Positions 35,755 through 42,801 of a stretch of 64,000 bases of DNA are shown in pieces. The DNA is from JAXLXE01 sp046328115 (GTDB lineage: Bacteria; Chloroflexota; UBA6077; JACCZL01): the NCBI GenBank assembly GCA_046328115.1, contig JAXLXE010000005.1, positions 1 to 64,000 on the forward strand, written 5' to 3'. The notes beneath the pieces are model-generated. The model was given only the letters and a program-made list of their open reading frames with translations. It was not told where the DNA came from and ran no database searches. The translations under genes and the position numbers were made by a program. Every line of letters begins with the position of its first letter. Within the stretch, counting starts at the first letter, position 1.

Positions 35755-35915
35755 TGAACGCAAACCCGACCCACCGGATCGAGCTCCGAGCGGAGCCACT
35801 GTACGCACTCGTCGCGCTCCGGGTGATGATGGCGTTGTTGGCGGCGTTTCTGCTGTGGCCAATTGAGACGTTGTCCGAACTCGCACAACGTCCTCACTGG
35901 CGACGCGTTTCCTGA
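35754..35915 (+). CDS. Small membrane protein coupled to the carbonic-anhydrase-like gene
   Basis: A 53-codon gene starts at ATG 35754, sharing bases with the stop TGA at 35752-35754. The product has a short polar N-terminus (MNANPTHRIELRAEP), one hydrophobic helix (LYALVALRVMMALLAAFLLW) and a basic tail ending HWRRVS. The overlap suggests translational coupling. Its function is unknown; it might anchor or assist the exported enzyme. Confidence 0.5.
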   Translation: MNANPTHRIELRAEPLYALVALRVMMALLAAFLLWPIETLSELAQRPHWRRVS

Positions 35916-35929
35916 GGTCACGCCCGGCT

Positions 35930-36949
35930 GTGACCTCATCATTTTCCATAGCCCGACTCGCTACCGGGCTGCTCCTGCTCACTCTCGCACTCATCTTCAC
36001 GTCTTGCACCGCGGCGTCGAACGCAGTCCCTGGCAAGCACGACGCGGCGCACGCCGACGACCAGTCGAGCCGCGATCATGACGACGAGGCCCACGACCCG
36101 GACGAGCATGACGCTACCGGTGCCGCGCGTCCGCTCGCGTCTCTGGGGACTGCGCTGGTTCACAAACCCGGCACACACCATGATGAGGGCCATGCTGCTC
36201 ACTTTGACTGGGAAGGCCACGACGAGCCCTCCTCGCCACTGATCGCCCGGGGCAGCCCGCTGGTGCACACCCCGGGGGCAAAGCACATGATGGTGACGTA
36301 CTACTTCCCCTGGGAACACCAAGCCCCTGCTCCGCCTCCGGCGCTCCCGAGTATGGTCAGTCCCACCGGCGCCGGCACGCTCAGCGCGCGCCCTTCTCCG
36401 TCACCTGTCGTATCCGCGCAGGCGTCACCGGTGCCCCAATCACGTGCGGCGTACGGTCGGATCTCGGGCGTTGAGGGAACGCAGTTGCTGGTCACCCAGG
36501 ACAGCGGAGAGACCGTGCGTGTTAGTGTGGCGGGTGACACGACTGTGGAGGGGGATGTGCCGGGGACGCGTGATGATCTTCGCCCGGGGCTTCTGGTGGG
36601 TGTGACGAGCCGGCCGGATCATAGCGCTCTTCGCGTCCGTGTGTTGCCTCGAGCGGTGGGGTCACCGCGGCCGGGTGTAACGCCGCTCTCCGGCGACGCT
36701 CAGGGCTCGTTGTTCACGGTTGGCGAACTGACTACTCGCTCCGCGGATCTGATCGCCGTCCGCGCCGTGGATCAGGTGTTTCCTTTCGCACTGACCAAGT
36801 CGACGGAGGTGACCGTCCGCGGTAGCGTCTCCGCGGGCGAACTCACCCAGCAGCGGCGGGTGAGCGTCTTCGGCCCAACAGGCCCGGGAGGCATGATCCT
36901 CGGGCGGACAATTCACCTACTGTCGGCAGTAGAAGGCACGGCGAAGTAG
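35930..36949 (+). CDS. Lipoprotein with His/Asp-rich region and DUF5666-like domain
   Basis: The GTG start at 35930 lies 15 bp after the small membrane protein gene. The N-terminus (SIARLATGLLLLTLALIFTS followed by C) looks like a lipoprotein signal. Residues 30-60 are packed with His and Asp (HDAAHADDQSSRDHDDEAHD), a likely metal-binding stretch. A second His-containing region follows (HTPGAKHMMVTYYFPWEH), then a Pro/Ser linker. The C-terminal beta domains read AAYGRISGVEGTQLLVTQDS, then GETVRVSVAGDTTVEGDVPG and VQ-like repeats similar to DUF5666. It is probably in one operon with the exported carbonic-anhydrase-like protein; a zinc-supply role is a guess. Confidence 0.55.
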   Translation: MTSSFSIARLATGLLLLTLALIFTSCTAASNAVPGKHDAAHADDQSSRDHDDEAHDPDEHDATGAARPLASLGTALVHKPGTHHDEGHAAHFDWEGHDEPSSPLIARGSPLVHTPGAKHMMVTYYFPWEHQAPAPPPALPSMVSPTGAGTLSARPSPSPVVSAQASPVPQSRAAYGRISGVEGTQLLVTQDSGETVRVSVAGDTTVEGDVPGTRDDLRPGLLVGVTSRPDHSALRVRVLPRAVGSPRPGVTPLSGDAQGSLFTVGELTTRSADLIAVRAVDQVFPFALTKSTEVTVRGSVSAGELTQQRRVSVFGPTGPGGMILGRTIHLLSAVEGTAK

Positions 36950-37055
36950 AGAGCAGCCGATTCCACATGCATCCGAGATCAGCCGCATGCGCGTATCTCT
37001 GATAGCTGATGGTGCGGTCCGCGATGGATACGCGCCACGGCACGGGAGGTCAACT

Positions 37056-37148
37056 GTGACAGATCAGGTTCTCGTAGTTGAGGTGGAAGCCACCGAAGAA
37101 GAGACGTTTCAGAGTCAGATCGGCAACGAGACCGAGGATCCGGACTGA
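37056..37148 (+). CDS. Possible 30-residue acidic peptide
   Basis: A GTG at 37056 lies 6 bp after GGGAGG. It opens a frame of 30 codons ending in TGA. The product is very acidic (about ten Glu/Asp, no Lys or Arg) with VLVVEVEATEEETFQ. It is followed by a very strong hairpin (37162-37212). Evidence is limited to the ribosome-binding site and the hairpin. No family was recognised. Confidence 0.3.
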   Translation: MTDQVLVVEVEATEEETFQSQIGNETEDPD

Positions 37149-37161
37149 CACATCATCCACA

Positions 37162-37212
37162 GCACTAGTTCGGCCACGCCCAGGCTCGGCCTGGGCGTGG
37201 CCGAACTAGTGC
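37162..37212. terminator. Perfect 24-bp inverted repeat (probable bidirectional terminator)
   Basis: The left arm 37162-37185 and right arm 37189-37212 are exact complements with the loop TCG. The arms include ACTAGTTCGGCC and GGCCGAACTAGT. The repeat sits between a + strand frame and the end of a minus-strand gene 8 bp away. There is no T tract. Confidence 0.6.
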
Positions 37213-37219
37213 CGCGCCG

Positions 37220-40200
37220 CTAGCGCCGCACGGTCACGTTCTCCGCGGTGAACAACCCCTCGTTTTCTTTCACACCGTCAGCTTCGAGATAGCCGCCCAC
37301 CACCGGCGGGGCACACCCGCCATCACACGCGAGGATGACCATGACCAACCCGTCCCGGGTCCCAATAGTGGCGGTGGGTGGGTTCGCGGCAGGGTCCACC
37401 GACAACACGTTCCCCTCGATCCGGTAGTCGTCGAGCCCCAACTGGTTCGTCCGCTTCCGCTGCTGTCGCTGGGTCTCCGTAAGGCGGCGCTCTTTGCCGT
37501 CCTCGTGCTCCGGTTGGGCAGGGGCGACCCCCTGGAGTGTCGCGCTGGCTGTCACGGTTGCGCCCGAGATCGAAGGCGGAACTCCCGTGATGCTGAGGTC
37601 GAACGACCTGAGCCCGTCAGCCAACCCGTTGGGAAGGAGGATCACGGTAACAGTTTTTGACATCTCCCCGGGTGCGAAGACGAGCGTTCCAGTGCTCGGG
37701 ACGAAGTGCGTGCCGGCAACCGCGGTTCCATTGACCGTCGCAAATGAGGCCAGCACCTGACGACCGCTGACGCTAGAAAGCGTCACGACAAACGTCGCGG
37801 TGCCGCCTCCGCCGGGGCTGGGTGTCACCACCGCCGGGGAGACGATGATGGCAGGCACCGCGTCATCATCCACGATGGTGGCAGTGCCAACGGCCCGAAC
37901 GATAGCGCTGTTCGTCGCTTGTGACAGGATCACGCGAAACGTCTCATCGTCCTCATCCAGGGCGTCGCCGACGACGGTCACATTGACGACCTGGGTATTG
38001 ACGCCTGGCTGAAACGTGAGGAGCAGCGGGCCTGGGGGCAGGAAATCGCTGCCCGCGGTGGCCGTCCCGGCCTGGGCGGTTACCTGCACGGTCACCGCGG
38101 CGGTGCTCGTGCCTGCAAGCGTTACGGTAAACTGGGCTGTTTTCGTGCCAGCGCCGCCCTCACTGACAGTTACGTCATTCACGCTGAGCCCGGGGCCGGA
38201 CACGTTCAGCGTGACGGTGGCCACGGGACTCGCCGCCGAGGCGTCGCGCGCGACGTACGTGAAGGAGTCGGGACCAACGTAGTCGAGCGCGGGCACGTAG
38301 GTGAATGCCCCGTTGGACGACATAGTCACGGTCCCGTGGGTTGGTGGCGTGACGACTGACGCGGTGAGGGTAGCGCTGTCTGGATCAACGTCGTTCGCCA
38401 GGACGCCGGGCGCGGCGACCGTCAGTGTCGCGTTCGGCAACGCTGTGAAGTTATCGGCTAGGGCAAACGGCGGGTCGTTCACCGCGACGACGCTCACGAC
38501 TCGACTGGCGGGGTTACTGTTCGCCTGACCATCGCTGACGGCGAATGAGACCGTGCGGTTCGAGATCGTCGGGTTGTCAGATCCGTTGGTGTATCGCACG
38601 GTGCGGAGCGCGGCTTGATAGGCGGCAACGCTTGCTGGACCTGTGATCGTGAGCGTTCCGGTGGCAGTGTTGTAGGTGGACGTGAGTCCGGGCGTAGCGG
38701 GCAGCGATAGCGTGTCCTGCGCCGACTGATAACCCACCACGATTTGGACAGTGCCTGACGCCAGCGAAGCGCTGTCTGAGTCGGTGACCAGCAACGCGGA
38801 GTCTACCGGCACTGCCCCGCTGTTCTCGGTGTAGCTGAGGGGAGCAACCGTCGTGACTACCACGGGGGGCTGGTTCCCGGAGCACGGTGTTGTTTCGCCG
38901 ATCACCCGCGCGGTGAACGTCTCCTCGCGTCGCTGCGGGTTGTTCAGAAGTCGTCCGTCTGTCCACGCGGGAATCGCGATATCACACAGTGCGGCGATGC
39001 CCAGCACATCGCCGAACTGGTTGAAATCAGCTCCCGGCTGCGTCAGATCCGACGCGACCGTGGTAATGCGGGTGTTCGGTTCGAACGTGAGGCCTCGATC
39101 TCGGGACCTGGTGTAGTAAACGTCCGCCGCGTGATTGTTCAGCGCGTCACCTCGGACGTCGTACCAATTCACGTGGAGAGTGTCCGTGCTGCGATCAACC
39201 GCGAGCCAGGGGTAGAACTGGCTGGTGGTCGTGGCGTCGTCGTTCAGCTTGGCGGCCGCGCTCCAGGTGGCTCCGAAGTCGGTGGAGCGACGGTAGTAGA
39301 TGTCGGTGTTGAAGTCGTTGAATGCGAGGCTGGCGCGATCGCCGTACACAAAGTGCACCACGTTCTGGCTGTCAACCGCGACGGCGGGTATCGGCCCGAT
39401 CCCGCGGTTCGCGTTTGCTGGGATGAACGTACCCGGCGAGAATGTCTTCACACGAGTGTCGGTCACGGCGACCTGGGTCCCCCAGGTCTGTCCACCATCG
39501 GTGGAGCGCCGCATGAACAGGGTGGACGCGACGTTCCCGAGGCCCTTGTAGTCTTCCCATGTCACGTATACATCGCCGTTCGGCGCGACCGCGACCATAG
39601 TGTAGATCACGTTTCCAGTGGCGTCGATCTGAGCATTCACGCTGTCGACTCGAACGGGGGAACTGAATGTGCTGCCGCCGTCCGTGGAGCGCGAGAACCG
39701 CACGCCATCGCCTGGAACTTGCCAGACGATGTAGATGTTGTTGCGCAGGCTGCTGGAAGGACTCGTGTCAATCGCCATCCAGTCGCGGTCATTGTCGCCC
39801 GCGTTCGTCACGTTCACAGCCGGGCCCCAGGTGAAGCCTCCGTCCGCCGACTTACTTACGATGACATCGATGCCGACGAACCCCGGCCGGACTCCAAGGT
39901 AAGAGGCAAAGAAATTCCCATTCAAGTCTGCGGCGACAACGGGATCGGAGGCGTACTCGTAGATGCCGGGTAGCGGCGGCGCAGGAGTTGCGTACGTCCA
40001 AGTCAGACCACCGTCGGTCGTAGCATACGTCGCCACCGGAGCAAAGAAAATGTCATTTGAGGCGGCTACAGCCCTGTTGGGATTACGAGGGTCGATGATG
40101 ACGGTGGCTTCGCTTTGTGTAAACGTCAGGTTACTAGCGTCGATATTGGCGCCGACGGTAACGGCCCTGACAATCGTGCCGACCTCAGTGAGTACGCGAA

Positions 40201-40585
40201 ACGCAAGCTGATCGAGGTCATGGAAAGGTGCCGATCCCGCGCGGGAGGGCGGGCGGACGCGCTCGCTTGGCTGCCCGGGCTCAATCTGCGGTGCGCCGCG
40301 CGGGATTGGCGGCAGAACCTGGCCGGGAAGCGCCCGCATCAACCTGAGCTTGCTCACCGGCACGCTGATGGGACGGCCGTCAAGGACGAATCTACCGCCC
40401 TGGATCTCGATCCGTCTGGGCGGCGCCGGCGCGATCGTCTGATCCTGGCCGAACGCTGCCGATGGAACCAACAGCATAGCGGCCAATAGACCGCTGAGCA
40501 CGATGGAAGCTCCGCGAACCGTTCGCCCGTGCAACCTCAAACCCCCGTCGGACTCCACGCGCGACCGTCCCCGAGGCACGGCCAC
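37220..40585 (-). CDS. Giant secreted protein: BNR/sialidase-like propeller, cadherin-like, Calx-beta
   Basis: The 1121-residue protein has an N-terminal signal segment (IVLSGLLAAMLLVPSAAFGQ). Residues about 120-560 carry repeated Asp-box motifs (STDGGSTFSS, RSTDGGQTWGTQ, RSTDFGATWSAA, SADGGFTWGP) typical of BNR/sialidase-like propellers. Then follow a cadherin-like repeat (YTENSGAVPVDSALLVTDSD), a VCBS/tandem-95-like unit (LANDVDPDSATLTASVVTPP) and two Calx-beta domains (VNDVTVSEGGAGTKTAQFTV and the following AIIVSPAVV unit). The last 95 residues (HEDGKERRLTETQRQQ to the end) match the C-terminus of the 1408-residue protein at 50.7-55.0 kb. It is likely a cell-surface adhesin or binding protein. 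The catalytic residues of true sialidases were not identified. Confidence 0.8.
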   Translation of the reverse strand: MAVPRGRSRVESDGGLRLHGRTVRGASIVLSGLLAAMLLVPSAAFGQDQTIAPAPPRRIEIQGGRFVLDGRPISVPVSKLRLMRALPGQVLPPIPRGAPQIEPGQPSERVRPPSRAGSAPFHDLDQLAFRVLTEVGTIVRAVTVGANIDASNLTFTQSEATVIIDPRNPNRAVAASNDIFFAPVATYATTDGGLTWTYATPAPPLPGIYEYASDPVVAADLNGNFFASYLGVRPGFVGIDVIVSKSADGGFTWGPAVNVTNAGDNDRDWMAIDTSPSSSLRNNIYIVWQVPGDGVRFSRSTDGGSTFSSPVRVDSVNAQIDATGNVIYTMVAVAPNGDVYVTWEDYKGLGNVASTLFMRRSTDGGQTWGTQVAVTDTRVKTFSPGTFIPANANRGIGPIPAVAVDSQNVVHFVYGDRASLAFNDFNTDIYYRRSTDFGATWSAAAKLNDDATTTSQFYPWLAVDRSTDTLHVNWYDVRGDALNNHAADVYYTRSRDRGLTFEPNTRITTVASDLTQPGADFNQFGDVLGIAALCDIAIPAWTDGRLLNNPQRREETFTARVIGETTPCSGNQPPVVVTTVAPLSYTENSGAVPVDSALLVTDSDSASLASGTVQIVVGYQSAQDTLSLPATPGLTSTYNTATGTLTITGPASVAAYQAALRTVRYTNGSDNPTISNRTVSFAVSDGQANSNPASRVVSVVAVNDPPFALADNFTALPNATLTVAAPGVLANDVDPDSATLTASVVTPPTHGTVTMSSNGAFTYVPALDYVGPDSFTYVARDASAASPVATVTLNVSGPGLSVNDVTVSEGGAGTKTAQFTVTLAGTSTAAVTVQVTAQAGTATAGSDFLPPGPLLLTFQPGVNTQVVNVTVVGDALDEDDETFRVILSQATNSAIVRAVGTATIVDDDAVPAIIVSPAVVTPSPGGGGTATFVVTLSSVSGRQVLASFATVNGTAVAGTHFVPSTGTLVFAPGEMSKTVTVILLPNGLADGLRSFDLSITGVPPSISGATVTASATLQGVAPAQPEHEDGKERRLTETQRQQRKRTNQLGLDDYRIEGNVLSVDPAANPPTATIGTRDGLVMVILACDGGCAPPVVGGYLEADGVKENEGLFTAENVTVRR

Positions 40586-40652
40586 AGAGCGCGCAATAGT
40601 CCGCTAAGGTAGCACAATCGGACTACCAACGGGAAGTGCGCGCGTCTCGCGT

Positions 40653-42191
40653 CTAGAGTGGGCCTGTGATGAGTCGGATCGGGGAGGCGCGGCCCTCGGA
40701 GTCGGTTGCGCCGGCGTGGATGAGATCCTGATCCCACGTCGTCTCGGCCAGGAAAATGACGTGTTCGGGATAACCCATGCCGAGCCGCGGCAGCTGATCC
40801 GGGCTGAACCAACGCCGTCCCCGGGCGGACGCGAGCACCGCCGATGAGTTACCGAAGTCAAACGCGCCGAGCTCGGGATCGTACCCCTCAGCAACGAAAT
40901 AGTGACGAAACGTTGAAATCAGCACCGGCCGTCCCGCCAGCACCTCGCGGGCGATCCTATCCCAGTCCAGTTCCCCATGGCGCGCGGAGTCGAGACGGGC
41001 CGACACGCCGAGGGCGCTCAGCATGCGGACCTGCATGACTGGGCCGCTCATTCCTCCCCAACTCGACCAACCGTACACGCGTGCCAGGTCAACGACATCG
41101 TCCAGAGTATGGTCCTCGCCCACGGACCTGGCGAGCGCTACGGCGGCGGCAGGTGCGCACGCGGCGAGAGCCTCTCCCCGCGAGAGTCTGATGCCATCAG
41201 CGAGCTGATTGGGCGTGAGTGAACGAGCCGTCCCCGCGTCGGACAGCCAGGTCAGATCACCTCGGACGAAACGTCCATCGCGCACCCGCGCATCGGCGGA
41301 TACGGCAGAACCGGCCGCGCCGTCGCTGACGAATCGACCGGAGACCCACCCCTCGACTCCCTCGGGGGTGCGCACCAGATGCCAGGGGCTCCCGTCTCGT
41401 TCCACCCGGTCAGCGAGCTCCGCGAGTCGGGCTCCCTCGGGGGCCGTCCCGATCCGGCGGCCGTCCACGGGCGCGGAGCGGATCTGAAGCCCTTGCGCTC
41501 CCACGCCGACTACCCTCAGGGAGGACTCGATCGCCGGAGGGCTGATGCCTGACACGTACTGGTCCGGGTCCACGAGACGAGCCACGGGCTCTGCGCGTTC
41601 AGCCGAACGGGACTCCTCGTGCCATGTGCTGGCCTCAACGGCCACAGGCGCGCGAGTAGCGGAGCTCCGGCGGACGCTCGAGCGGACGGGACGCTCCCGA
41701 GAAAGCAGTGGCTGGACGGTCGAGGATTCCACGTACGAAGCGAATCCACCGACGGGAATGACGGCGGAACCCAGTACGGTCGCCGAGGCCGCGATCGCGA
41801 GGACGGTGGCCGTCGAACACAGGCGTTGCAGACCGTGTAGCGCGCGCCTCGGGGCAGGCACTGAGGTGGGTTGACGCTGCCGCCTAGCGCTGCCGAGAAG
41901 CCAGGCGGTCTCCTCATCCGTGTCCCCCTCCGCGAGGTTCCGCTCGCAGAGATCAAGCGCCTCGTCCGCCTGGTCGCGGTCCAGGAAGAAGCGCGCTAGC
42001 GCACGGCGCGCCGCGAGACGCTCGCCGTGCGTGCCGTCGCGCACCATAGCGAGAAACGACCACGCCATTTGTACTTCGCGCGGATCAGCCTCGACGTGCA
42101 CATCGCTTCGAGTCACCCTGCGTTCCGTCGACCTCCGACGGCGCAGTGTACCGGAATCCATGCCACCCTCCGAACGCTGCGACCGGTGCAA
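40653..42191 (-). CDS. Membrane protein with SH3b and C39-like peptidase domains
   Basis: The 512-residue protein has a cytoplasmic N-terminal helical region (ERLAARRALARFFLDRDQAD, TPR-like), one membrane segment near residues 120-150 (ATVLAIAASATVLGSAVIPV), and an extracytoplasmic part. An SH3b domain follows: VGVGAQGLQIRSAPVDGRRI to LVRTPEGVEGWVSGRFVSDG. The C39-like domain has GEALAACAPAAAVALARSVG, with the probable catalytic Cys. It ends with PVLISTFRHYFVAEGYDPEL and AFDFGNSS, where His and Asp would complete the triad. Papain-like C39 domains cleave peptides or act as structural relatives. An N-terminal start ambiguity remains (ATG 42161 is also possible). Confidence 0.7.
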   Translation of the reverse strand: MHRSQRSEGGMDSGTLRRRRSTERRVTRSDVHVEADPREVQMAWSFLAMVRDGTHGERLAARRALARFFLDRDQADEALDLCERNLAEGDTDEETAWLLGSARRQRQPTSVPAPRRALHGLQRLCSTATVLAIAASATVLGSAVIPVGGFASYVESSTVQPLLSRERPVRSSVRRSSATRAPVAVEASTWHEESRSAERAEPVARLVDPDQYVSGISPPAIESSLRVVGVGAQGLQIRSAPVDGRRIGTAPEGARLAELADRVERDGSPWHLVRTPEGVEGWVSGRFVSDGAAGSAVSADARVRDGRFVRGDLTWLSDAGTARSLTPNQLADGIRLSRGEALAACAPAAAVALARSVGEDHTLDDVVDLARVYGWSSWGGMSGPVMQVRMLSALGVSARLDSARHGELDWDRIAREVLAGRPVLISTFRHYFVAEGYDPELGAFDFGNSSAVLASARGRRWFSPDQLPRLGMGYPEHVIFLAETTWDQDLIHAGATDSEGRASPIRLITGPL

Positions 42192-42250
42192 GACCCTATT
42201 GGCTATGCTTCGCCACCATGACGCCAGTGGGCGCTGGTAAGGGAGTCAAG

Positions 42251-42577
42251 ATGACCGCTTTTTTTGAACTCAGGCAGTACCGCACCTGGCCCGGCAAGCG
42301 GGATGAGTGGGTTAAATTCATGGAGGAGAAGATCATCCCGTTTCAGTGCTCAAAGGGGATGGTGATCCTCGGAAGCTGGGTCGGTGAGCAGGAGGATGAT
42401 CTGTACGTCTGGATTCGCCGTTTCGATAGCGAGGCTGATCGGGAGCGCTTGTATGAGGCGGTGTACCAGAGCGACTACTGGAAGAATGAGATGGCGCCAG
42501 TCATCCCCGACTACCTGGATCGTTCCAAGATCGTCGTAACTCGCCTCGAGGCGACTCCAATATCGGCACTCCGGTAG
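42251..42577 (+). CDS. NIPSNAP-family protein
   Basis: The ATG at 42251 follows AAGGGAG. The 108-residue product begins MTAFFELRQYRTWPGKRDEW, then FMEEKIIPFQCSKGMVILGS and DLYVWIRRFDSEADRERLYE. It ends with a YWKNEMAP segment. Start E-L-R-x-Y-x-x-x-P-G, the W.R.F motif and Y.s..W are the NIPSNAP signature (ferredoxin-like dimeric barrel). Biochemical function is unknown. The gene is alone and is followed by two hairpins (42643-42669, 42702-42742). Confidence 0.85.
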   Translation: MTAFFELRQYRTWPGKRDEWVKFMEEKIIPFQCSKGMVILGSWVGEQEDDLYVWIRRFDSEADRERLYEAVYQSDYWKNEMAPVIPDYLDRSKIVVTRLEATPISALR

Positions 42578-42642
42578 ACAGGCGCACCGGATCCGCGGCT
42601 CGCATGACCCCCGTACATCCTCTCGAGGGTTGAGCTGAATCG

Positions 42643-42669
42643 CCCGTGCCCCGGGTGCCGGGGCACGGG
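42643..42669. terminator. 10-bp inverted repeat after NIPSNAP gene
   Basis: CCCGTGCCCC pairs with GGGGCACGGG through a 7-nt loop. It lies 66 bp after the stop. No T tract is present. Confidence 0.45.
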
Positions 42670-42701
42670 AGTCTGGCCTGGGAGCCTCCGCGACCTCGCC
42701 A

Positions 42702-42742
42702 GCAACGGGCGGGTCGCGGCAACGGCGCGACCCGCCCGTTGC
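42702..42742. terminator. 17-bp inverted repeat before the beta-helix gene
   Basis: GCAACGGGCGGGTCGCG pairs exactly with its complement across a 7-nt loop. It is placed 60 bp upstream of the next start codon, so it could end the NIPSNAP transcript or act in the 5' leader of the next gene. Confidence 0.5.
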
Positions 42743-42801
42743 AGTCTCCATCCCCAACGTCGCGCCGTTGTAACCATCGCCAAACCGGCTGGAGACACGG
42801 G

